NCBI GenBank assembly: GCA_017990865.1
Contig: JAGNNB010000153.1
Location: 1 to 7,232 of the forward strand
Source: Lysobacteraceae bacterium
GTDB lineage: Bacteria > Pseudomonadota > Gammaproteobacteria > Xanthomonadales > Xanthomonadaceae
Direction of reading: 5' to 3'
DNA: 7,232 nucleotides
In this document: positions 1-5,237 of the stretch, one piece after another
Numbering within the stretch: the stretch's first letter is position 1
Layout: the number at the start of each line of letters is the position of its first letter
Notes under the pieces: generated by a model
What the model was told of the DNA's origin: nothing
Databases searched by the model: none
Seen by the model: the letters and a program-made list of their open reading frames with translations, nothing else
Made by a program: the position numbers and the translations under genes

Positions 1-1906
1 GGGCACTCTCGCCATCGGCGTCAGCGTGGTGGGTTTGGCCACGCCCTTGCTCGCGCGCAGCGGCCACGTGTCGATCCTCGTGCGCTTGCTGCTGGCGTTG
101 GCGCTGCTGGCGACGGTGATGTTGTTCTACCGATTCTCGTTCGGGCGCGACACCGGCTGCGCGCTGTTGGCGACGATGCTGGCGCTCAAGCCGGTCGAAC
201 TGCGGCATCGGCGCGACGCGCGCAGTCTGCTGGGGTTCGCGCTGTTCGCGCCGTTCGCGACGTTTCTGCTGGATCAAGGCCCGATCTCGCTGGCGCTGGG
301 CTTGATCAGCCTCGCGGTCGCGCTGATGGCGATGTCGAAACTCTCCGAGTCCGAGTCCGAATTCGCATCCGACGACACCGCAACGGGCCGGGAAGCGCCG
401 TGGCAGCGTCTACGCAGCGTCGGCCGCATGGCCTTGACCGGGTTGCCGCTGGCGCTGGTGGTGTTCTGGTTGTTCCCGCGTTTGGTGTCGCCGTTGTGGG
501 GCGTGCCGGATCGCGCGATCGGCAGGCCGGGCCTATCCAATGAGATGTCGCCCGGCGATTGGATCGATTTGATCGCCGACGAAAGCCCGGCCCTGCGCGC
601 GACGTTTTTCGGCCCGCAGCCCGAGGCGTCGGAGATGTATTGGCGCGGCCCGGTGCTCTGGGATTTCGACGGGCGTCGCTGGCGCGGACTGCGCTGGAGC
701 GGTCCGCAGGCGGAGCGCGGCGCGGCGACGAAACACAGCGAAAAGCGCTACGACTACGAAATGGAGTTGGAACCGACCGATCGACGGCAGATGGTCGCCT
801 TGGATGTGCCGTTGGCGGCGCCCGACGATGCCACCCTGGATCACGATTACAGCCTGCGTTCGGCGTTGCCGATGGCCGCATTGACGCGTTGGCGACTGCA
901 ATCGGCGGCGCCGGAGCGTTTCGAAACCGAGTTGCCGCCTTGGTTGCGCGAACGCGCCTTGGGCTTGCCCGCGGGCTACAACCCGAAGACGCTCGCGCAG
1001 GCGCAGCGCTGGCGACGCGAAGCCGATGCCGCGCATCGCGGCGATCGCGCCGCGGCCGATGCGGCCATCGTCAACCGCATGCTCGCGTCGATCCGCCGAG
1101 AGTTCGTCTACACCCTCGATGCCGAACCGCTCGGCCGCCATACCGTGGACGAATTCCTGTTCCGCACGAAAGCGGGATTTTGCGAGCACTACAGTTCTTC
1201 GTTCGTGGTCACGATGCGCGCCGCGGGCATTCCCGCGCGCGTGGTGACCGGCTATGTCGGCGGTTATCGCAACCCGATCGGCGACTATTGGTTGGTGCGC
1301 CGTTCCGACGCGCACGCCTGGAGCGAGGTCTGGCTGACGGGCCGCGGCTGGGTGCGCATCGACCCCACCGCCGCGGTCGCCCCCGAACGCATCTACGACA
1401 CCATCGACGACCGCGCGCCCGGCGCGTTCGCCGGTTTTTCGGGGTTCGGCCCGGTATTCGACGTCGGCGATTGGCTGCGTCGCGGTTGGAACGATTTCGT
1501 GCTCGGCTTCAATGCGAACCGCCAGCGACGTTTGTTCAGTTCGCTCGGCGTTCCCGACATGGACCCGGCGCGCTTGGCGCAGGTGTTCATCATCGGCACC
1601 GTGCTGGCGCTGGGCGGCATGTGGTGGCTGACGACGCGCAACGAACGCGAACGCGACCCCTTGCTGCGCGCCTGGCGCGGCATGGAAGCGCGGTATCGAC
1701 GCATCGGTCTGACTCGCGAACGGCACGAGCCGGCGCTGCGTTGGGCGCAACGCGCGGCTCGCGAAGCGACCGAAGCGAATTCGACGTCGTTGCTCGAATT
1801 GACCGAACGTTTCGCCCGCTGGCGATACGCGCGCCACGGACACGAACGCGCAGAACGCGATGCTTTGATCCGCGATTTACGCCGTCATCGGCCGCGGCGG
1901 CGGTAG
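1..1906 (+). CDS. tgpA: TgpA family membrane transglutaminase (DUF3488 / transglutaminase core / DUF4129), 5' truncated
   Basis: Membrane-anchored transglutaminase-like protein with an extracytoplasmic cysteine catalytic domain. The relative in Pseudomonas aeruginosa, TgpA, is needed for viability; its substrate is not settled. The reading frame is open to the window edge, and the GTG at 26 lies inside the hydrophobic N-terminus, so the true start is upstream and perhaps 30-40 residues are missing. Numbering from that GTG: about five membrane segments between residues 17 and 152 (TgpA_N); the family motifs LSNEMSPGDW and MYWRGPVLWDFDGRRW; then a transglutaminase core with Cys386 (GFCEHYSS), His430 (DAHAWSEVW) and Asp446 (RIDPT), a complete triad with normal spacing. 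A last membrane helix lies at about 520-537, followed by a basic cytoplasmic DUF4129-like tail. In related genomes a MoxR ATPase and a DUF58 protein commonly precede it; that region is outside the window. The gene converges on the membrane-protein gene ending at 2032. Confidence 0.93.
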   Translation, partial: GTLAIGVSVVGLATPLLARSGHVSILVRLLLALALLATVMLFYRFSFGRDTGCALLATMLALKPVELRHRRDARSLLGFALFAPFATFLLDQGPISLALGLISLAVALMAMSKLSESESEFASDDTATGREAPWQRLRSVGRMALTGLPLALVVFWLFPRLVSPLWGVPDRAIGRPGLSNEMSPGDWIDLIADESPALRATFFGPQPEASEMYWRGPVLWDFDGRRWRGLRWSGPQAERGAATKHSEKRYDYEMELEPTDRRQMVALDVPLAAPDDATLDHDYSLRSALPMAALTRWRLQSAAPERFETELPPWLRERALGLPAGYNPKTLAQAQRWRREADAAHRGDRAAADAAIVNRMLASIRREFVYTLDAEPLGRHTVDEFLFRTKAGFCEHYSSSFVVTMRAAGIPARVVTGYVGGYRNPIGDYWLVRRSDAHAWSEVWLTGRGWVRIDPTAAVAPERIYDTIDDRAPGAFAGFSGFGPVFDVGDWLRRGWNDFVLGFNANRQRRLFSSLGVPDMDPARLAQVFIIGTVLALGGMWWLTTRNERERDPLLRAWRGMEARYRRIGLTRERHEPALRWAQRAAREATEANSTSLLELTERFARWRYARHGHERAERDALIRDLRRHRPRRR

Positions 1907-1962
1907 CGGCCGCGGAGCGCGCTCGAAAAGGACGCCTGCGAGCGAAGCGGCGGGGTTCGCTC

Positions 1963-2032
1963 AGAGCCTGTTCAAAATCGTCGCGAGCAATGGGGATTTC
2001 GCGCCGAGCGCAGCAGATTTTGAACAGGCTCT
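1963..2032. repeat. Perfect 17-bp inverted repeat, MITE/REP-like intergenic element
   Basis: The left arm 1963-1979 (AGAGCCTGTTCAAAATC) and right arm 2016-2032 (GATTTTGAACAGGCTCT) are exact reverse complements separated by 36 bases. The element fills most of the gap between two convergent genes, and its right arm shares one base with the stop codon of the minus-strand gene. CTCAG occurs at both outer borders (1960-1964 and 2031-2035), overlapping the arms by two bases, so a target duplication is possible but not convincing. There is no T-run after either arm, so it is not a classical intrinsic terminator, although the transcribed hairpin could protect 3' ends or slow polymerase from both sides. 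The AT-rich centre of each arm contrasts with the surrounding GC-rich DNA, which suggests a dispersed element. No other copy lies in this window. Confidence 0.8.
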
Positions 2033-2556
2033 CAGGGTTCTTCGGGTTTGCCCGCGAGCGCGCCCGGCTTGATGCCGCGGAAGCGGAACGTCAACCACAC
2101 GCCGACGGCGACGGCGTAACACAGGTTGGGAATGAAGGCCTTGTCGAGCGTGGTGATCTGCGTGGTCCACGCGACGAAATTGGTGTACGCCGCCTGCGAA
2201 ATGGTGAATGCGGCCACCATCAGCACCATGCGGATGGGTACGGGCTTGCCCAGGAACAGCGCGATGATGGTCAATTCCGAAATGAACACGCCGACCACGA
2301 ACGGAAGGATGCCGCCGGTCACCAGCATCAGCATCGTGCTGTCGTAGGTGTGCGCCTGGATCATCATGTCCGCGAAAGTGATCCCGAGCGCGCGGCTGAT
2401 CAGGAACATCAGAAACCCGGTGCTGAACGACATCATGCGCACGTACTGCTCGGCGCCATGAGCCAAGGCGATGACCCGGATCGCGATATACATCTGACTG
2501 CCGATCGTGATGAAGATCAGCAATTGCTCGAAAATGGTAAACGCGTCCCAAACCAT
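2032..2556 (-). CDS. Uncharacterised integral membrane protein, about five transmembrane helices
   Basis: A 174-residue protein that I cannot assign to a named family. Hydrophobic segments lie at roughly residues 6-31, 41-66, 75-102, 108-128 and 141-158, followed by a short charged tail ending KPEEP. Polar residues inside or beside the helices include Glu10, Glu94, Thr118 and Asn126. No catalytic or metal motif is evident. Coding is supported by consistent hydrophobicity in this frame; the overlapping frame on the same strand (to 1961) encodes an implausible Arg/His-rich product. The ATG at 2556 follows the rhomboid stop by 80 bases on the same strand, so co-transcription is likely. No strong ribosome binding site is visible. 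An AACATA on the plus strand (2600-2605) reads TATGTT on the minus strand and could be a weak internal -10. The gene may be a rhomboid partner or substrate, but that is only context. Confidence 0.85.
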   Translation of the reverse strand: MVWDAFTIFEQLLIFITIGSQMYIAIRVIALAHGAEQYVRMMSFSTGFLMFLISRALGITFADMMIQAHTYDSTMLMLVTGGILPFVVGVFISELTIIALFLGKPVPIRMVLMVAAFTISQAAYTNFVAWTTQITTLDKAFIPNLCYAVAVGVWLTFRFRGIKPGALAGKPEEP

Positions 2557-2636
2557 GCGCTATTGATCCGTCTCGTTCGAAGTGGCCTCGACCGGCGCGA
2601 ACATACCACAGCCGTCGAAGGGGAGCCGCCGAGCCG

Positions 2637-3308
2637 TCATCGGACGACGCGCAGATGGGAGGCGCGGCGGCGCGGCGCCGGCCCTTGCGGGGGGCGGGTG
2701 CGGTCGCGCCGCCAGTAGAGAAGCAACGCCGCGCCGAAGAAAGCGCCGCCCAGATGCGCGACGTGCGATTCGCCGGTATCGCCGCCGAACAGCGCCTGCG
2801 CCAACTGCAGCGCGACCAAAGCGATCACGAAGTACCGCGCTTTGAACGTGGTCGGAAGAAAGAACAATCCCATCCGATCGTTCGGGAACAACCAGCCGAA
2901 CGCGACCAGCAAGCCGTAGATGCCGCCGGAAGCGCCGACGGCGAACGTGATGCGGCCTTCCGAGTGCACCATCCAAGTGGCGAGCGCGAACTGACAAAGC
3001 GCCGCGCCGAGCACGCAAACGCCATAAAACAACAGGAATCGACGCGTACCCCATTCCGATTCCAGCACCGCGCCGAACATCACCAGACCCAGCATGTTGA
3101 GCATCAGATGCACCGGATCGGCATGCACGAACGCATGCGTGATCGGTTGCCAAGGCATGAAGATTTGCATCGCCCAAGGCTCGCCGGGCAACCAAGGCCA
3201 AAGGGCGAACCACTCGGGTCGCGTCGGGAAGATGAACATCGCGATCAGCGAACACACGATGTTGACGATCAGCAGATAACGCGTGGCCGGGGGAAGCCTG
3301 GACAACAT
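2637..3308 (-). CDS. Rhomboid family intramembrane serine protease
   Basis: A 223-residue rhomboid protease, which cleaves transmembrane substrates within or next to the inner membrane. Six membrane segments are readable. Family landmarks: the W-x-P-I-T-H-A-F-V-H region at 53-62; the H67-x-x-x-N71 motif in the second helix, corresponding to the oxyanion-side His/Asn of E. coli GlpG; the LESEWG turn at 82-87; the catalytic Ser127 in GASGG; and catalytic His185 in AHLGGAFFG. The Ser-His dyad is therefore intact. It has the short six-helix core without the cytoplasmic domain of GlpG, and ends in a basic Arg/Pro-rich tail. I chose the ATG at 3308 because AAGGA (3315-3319) precedes it by six bases and translation there begins directly with the first helix. 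The same frame stays open upstream to 3458, but that stretch is Arg-rich and non-hydrophobic. The five-helix protein follows downstream on the same strand. Confidence 0.95.
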   Translation of the reverse strand: MLSRLPPATRYLLIVNIVCSLIAMFIFPTRPEWFALWPWLPGEPWAMQIFMPWQPITHAFVHADPVHLMLNMLGLVMFGAVLESEWGTRRFLLFYGVCVLGAALCQFALATWMVHSEGRITFAVGASGGIYGLLVAFGWLFPNDRMGLFFLPTTFKARYFVIALVALQLAQALFGGDTGESHVAHLGGAFFGAALLLYWRRDRTRPPQGPAPRRRASHLRVVR

Positions 3309-3314
3309 CCGAAT

Positions 3315-3319
3315 TCCTT
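3315..3319 (-). promoter_or_regulatory. Ribosome binding site deciding the rhomboid start
   Basis: On the minus strand AAGGA sits six bases before the ATG at 3308. This supports starting the rhomboid there rather than at the upstream in-frame ATG near 3458, which would add 50 Arg-rich residues. Confidence 0.75.
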
Positions 3320-3436
3320 GGAGAGCAAGATGCGATGCGGCGTGGTCGCGCGGGTGGGCGCGTCGACGAGAGCGCCGTTTTCGTCTGCGCGTCTCGGTCG
3401 GCACCCAAAGCCGCCCGAACGTGAACAGCGGCGCTC

Positions 3437-3443
3437 TATGATA
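3437..3443. promoter_or_regulatory. Symmetric -10 element TATGATA, candidate bidirectional promoter
   Basis: The plus strand reads TATGAT (3437-3442, five of six to TATAAT). The minus strand reads TATCAT (3443 down to 3438, also five of six). The site lies in the 140-base divergent gap between the rhomboid and oxygenase genes. A plus-strand start seven bases past the hexamer falls on the A of the oxygenase ATG at 3449, giving a leaderless mRNA. A minus-strand start would leave a rhomboid leader of about 120 bases. I see no good -35 on either strand. Confidence 0.45.
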
Positions 3444-3448
3444 CCGGC

Positions 3449-4168
3449 ATGCGCACACTCCCGACTCTGGACGCCCGCGTCTTCGCCGCCTCCTCGACGA
3501 GCCGTGAAGACGAAGTCACGGATTTTGCCGCGCTCGGCGAGGCGGTCGCCGCGCATCTGGAGGCCCATGGCGCCTGCTGGATCGCGCACTGGCCGCCCCC
3601 GGCGATGGTCGCGCGGCTGCGCGAGGATCTCGAGCGTCTGCAAACGGATGCAGCGCTCGGCGAAGCGGCGGTGGGCCGGCTCGGGACGCATCTGCGTCGA
3701 TCCGACGTGCGCGGCGACCGTACGTGTTGGCTGGACGATCCGCGCTGCGGCAAGGTCGCCGCCGACTATCTGTCGGCCCTGACCCGCATCCGCGCCGCGA
3801 TCGATCGGCGTCTGTTCCTGGGTCTGGTCGAATTCGAGGCGCATTACGCCGCTTATCCATCCGGCGCCGGCTATGCGCGGCATCGCGATCGTTTTCGCGA
3901 CAGCGATGCGCGCGTCGTCTCCTGGGTGAGCTATCTCAATGCCGAGTGGACTGCGGCCGACGGCGGCGCTTTGCGGCTGTATCTGCCGAACGGCGACAGT
4001 TCGAGCCACGACGGCTCAAACGACGACGCGATCGAGACCATCGAATTGGCGCCCGTCGGCGGCAGCGTGTGTTTTCTCAGCGAGTTGGAACACGAGGTCT
4101 TGGTCGCGCATCGCGAGCGTTACAGCATCGCCGGCTGGATGCGGCGGCGCACGCGCGACGCGTTCTGA
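3449..4168 (+). CDS. 2-oxoglutarate/Fe(II) dioxygenase, SM-20 / prolyl 4-hydroxylase (PHD-like) family
   Basis: A 239-residue cytosolic dioxygenase predicted to hydroxylate a protein or amino-acid side chain using O2, Fe(II) and 2-oxoglutarate. The facial triad is His145 and Asp147 (YARHRD) plus His215 (LEHEV), and Arg224 (RYSIAGW) should bind 2-oxoglutarate. The nine-residue step from His215 to Arg224, and Trp230 six residues later, match human PHD2 (His374, Arg383, Trp389). Further PHD2-like blocks are RRSDVRGDRTCWL (83-95), AAYPSGAGYARHRD (134-147) and SYLNAEWTAADGGALRLY (161-178), with Tyr136 and Tyr162 at the positions of PHD2 Tyr303 and Tyr329. A hydrophilic Ser/Asp/Asn-rich loop (184-194) appears to be an insertion. 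Bacterial members are known: the Pseudomonas putida enzyme hydroxylates a proline in elongation factor Tu. It is not AlkB-like. There is no Shine-Dalgarno sequence; TATGAT six bases before the ATG suggests a leaderless start. Confidence 0.92.
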   Translation: MRTLPTLDARVFAASSTSREDEVTDFAALGEAVAAHLEAHGACWIAHWPPPAMVARLREDLERLQTDAALGEAAVGRLGTHLRRSDVRGDRTCWLDDPRCGKVAADYLSALTRIRAAIDRRLFLGLVEFEAHYAAYPSGAGYARHRDRFRDSDARVVSWVSYLNAEWTAADGGALRLYLPNGDSSSHDGSNDDAIETIELAPVGGSVCFLSELEHEVLVAHRERYSIAGWMRRRTRDAF

Positions 4169-4288
4169 GCACGACGTCGGTCTTTCGTCGGAATTCGCGG
4201 GCGCTACGCGTCGATCTGGCGGCGAATCGCGCCTTCGGCTAAGCGAAACGAATCCGGCGTAGGCAGCGGCGCCTTCATCGCGCGAACG

Positions 4289-4654
4289 TCATCCCCAAAT
4301 CGATTCGTCGAGGCTGCGCGCGCGCTTCGCGACGCGCACGCGCCCTTCGTCGGAGACGTCCACACCTTCGCGACGCAGACGGTCGCGCTGTTCGATAAAA
4401 CCTTCCGAGTCGGCGGGAAACGCAATCCGGCCGTCGCTGCGCAACACGCGATGCCACGGCAGCGTCGGATCGTCGTTGTGCGCGAGCAAGCGCGCCACCA
4501 TGCGCGCCCGCCCGGGCAGGCCGGCGCGTTGCGCGACATGGCCGTAACCGGCCACCTCGCCGCACGGAATCGCGCGGATCGCGGCGACGATGCGTTCGGC
4601 GGGCGTGCGAGCCGGTGTACGAGCAGGTATGCGAACGGGTGCGCGAGCGGCCAT
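4289..4654 (-). CDS. Alkyltransferase-like (ATL) DNA-binding protein, MGMT C-terminal domain without the acceptor cysteine
   Basis: A 121-residue protein of the ATL/YbaZ group. Family members bind O6-alkylguanine and flip it out, but cannot remove the alkyl group; they flag the lesion for nucleotide excision repair. The MGMT winged-helix core is clear: AERIVAAIRAIPCGEVAGYG at residues 17-36, then VAQRAGLPGRARMVARLL, where the Arg of GRAR matches the base-flipping arginine finger, then LPWHRVLRSDGRIAFPADS, EQRDRLRREGVDV and a final GRV-like segment. Trp replaces the methyl-acceptor Cys (PWHR instead of PCHR), so no transferase activity is expected. The N-terminus has a short R-x-P-A-R-T-P repeat. 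The ATG at 4654 is the only reasonable start. A GGAGG (4670-4674) is placed for an out-of-frame ATG at 4665, not this one; TATGCT six bases before 4654 suggests leaderless translation. It diverges from the gene at 4697. Confidence 0.93.
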   Translation of the reverse strand: MAARAPVRIPARTPARTPAERIVAAIRAIPCGEVAGYGHVAQRAGLPGRARMVARLLAHNDDPTLPWHRVLRSDGRIAFPADSEGFIEQRDRLRREGVDVSDEGRVRVAKRARSLDESIWG

Positions 4655-4659
4655 TCGGG

Positions 4660-4666
4660 TAGCATA
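4660..4666. promoter_or_regulatory. Symmetric -10 element TAGCATA, candidate bidirectional promoter
   Basis: In the 42-base gap between the divergent ATL and 4697 genes, the minus strand reads TATGCT (4666 down to 4661) followed by six bases and the ATL ATG at 4654. The plus strand reads TAGCAT (4660-4665), which would give a leader of about 25 bases to the ATG at 4697. Each hexamer matches TATAAT at four positions, including the key TA and final T. No -35 hexamer is convincing on either strand. The gap is too short for two separate promoters, so any promoters inside it must overlap. Confidence 0.45.
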
Positions 4667-4696
4667 GCGCCTCCCCCTTCGGCCTCTTCCTTTCCC

Positions 4697-5107
4697 ATGC
4701 AGAATTTCGAACAGATCCGCAGCCATTTGGCATCCGCGGATTTCAAGCTGACGATGCAGGAGCCCTTCGTGTGCTGCGTCGAATTGTCTTTGTCGCAGGG
4801 CCGCCGGCATCAGGCGATTTTCCTGTCGGAATTGGAAGGCGAAGACGGGCGCGATTACTTGCGCGTCAGCACCGTGATCGCGCCGACCACCGGCATCGAC
4901 GGCCGCCGCGCGCTGGCCTTCAACTGGCAGAGCCGCATCGGTTATCTGGCCATCGGCGAACTCGACGGCGTGCCGTATCTGCAATTGTGCGAAAACCGCC
5001 CCTACGACAGCCTCACGCCCTCCGAAATCGACCGCTTGATCCTGGAAATCGGCGGCATGGGCGATCAGCTCGAACGCGCGCTCTCGGCAGGCGGCGATTT
5101 GCTCTGA
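4697..5107 (+). CDS. Small hypothetical protein, possibly YbjN / type III secretion chaperone-like fold
   Basis: A 136-residue soluble protein with no signal peptide or membrane segment. The predicted order is a starting helix (residues 2-12), several beta strands (about 24-31, 39-44, 54-60, 72-76, 81-87, 90-97), and a closing helix after SLTPSEIDRLILEIGGMGDQ (about 104-130). This helix-strands-helix plan, with a mid-protein FNW motif at 74-76 and a proline-led final helix, resembles YbjN and CesT-like secretion chaperones. The likeness is by pattern only, and no secretion genes are nearby. I chose the ATG at 4697 because the frame upstream to 4451 is a shadow of the ATL gene on the other strand. 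The bases before the ATG are pyrimidine-rich (TCTTCCTTTCCC) with no Shine-Dalgarno sequence. Transcription probably ends at the hairpin at 5161-5196. Confidence 0.82.
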   Translation: MQNFEQIRSHLASADFKLTMQEPFVCCVELSLSQGRRHQAIFLSELEGEDGRDYLRVSTVIAPTTGIDGRRALAFNWQSRIGYLAIGELDGVPYLQLCENRPYDSLTPSEIDRLILEIGGMGDQLERALSAGGDLL

Positions 5108-5160
5108 AGCCGTCGCCCGAACGCGTCGATGCCCTCGACGCGCATCGAAGAACCCGCAAA

Positions 5161-5196
5161 AACGAAAGCCCCGGTGCGAACCGGGGCTTTGTCGTT
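5161..5196. terminator. Bidirectional intrinsic terminator between convergent genes
   Basis: A perfect 10-bp stem, AAAGCCCCGG (5165-5174) with CCGGGGCTTT (5181-5190) and loop TGCGAA, is extended by AACG (5161-5164) pairing with CGTT (5193-5196) across a two-base bulge. Read on the minus strand it is followed by CGTTTTTGCG, a fair U-tract for the end of pit (stop at 5238). On the plus strand it is followed by TTTGTCGTT, a weaker tract for the gene ending at 5107. Confidence 0.85.
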
Positions 5197-5237
5197 ATGG
5201 GTGCATGCGTTTCGCATTCGCAACACGCGGCGCGGCC

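Noticed and set aside
533..1843. A 436-codon open frame on the minus strand opposite the transglutaminase
   Set aside because: It is antisense to clear catalytic-domain codons, with no recognisable motif in its own translation.
1963..2032. The inverted repeat as an intrinsic terminator or as ends of an insertion sequence
   Set aside because: There is no U-tract on either side and the loop is 36 bases. There is no transposase, and the 5-bp CTCAG border repeat overlaps the arms, so it is not a clean target duplication.
1961..2551. A 196-codon minus-strand frame overlapping the five-helix protein
   Set aside because: The translation is Arg/His-rich and reads through the inverted repeat; the frame ending at 2032 has coherent membrane helices.
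559..2718. A 719-codon open frame on the plus strand
   Set aside because: It overlaps the transglutaminase in another frame, crosses the repeat and the minus-strand membrane protein, and encodes Arg-rich low-complexity sequence. Long shadow frames are expected at this GC content.
2655..3782. A 375-codon plus-strand open frame across the rhomboid and into the oxygenase
   Set aside because: It is the mirror of the rhomboid coding strand; the product is His/Arg/Gln-rich and resembles no family.
3449..4168. The oxygenase as an AlkB-type DNA repair enzyme paired with the nearby ATL gene
   Set aside because: The flanking blocks match SM-20/PHD enzymes, and the AlkB-type double-arginine C-terminal motif is absent. 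The ATL gene is convergent, not in an operon with it.
4169..4288. A terminator in the convergent gap between the oxygenase and ATL genes
   Set aside because: Only short GC-rich pairings such as GCCTTCGGC occur, without a T-run. I see no convincing feature in this gap.
4289..4654. An active O6-methylguanine-DNA methyltransferase
   Set aside because: The acceptor Cys of PCHR is Trp here, so alkyl transfer is not possible by the known mechanism.
4204..4746. A minus-strand frame that would use the strong GGAGG and the ATG at 4665
   Set aside because: Its product has no recognisable domain and it overlaps the well-matched ATL frame. It is kept only as an oddity of initiation signals.
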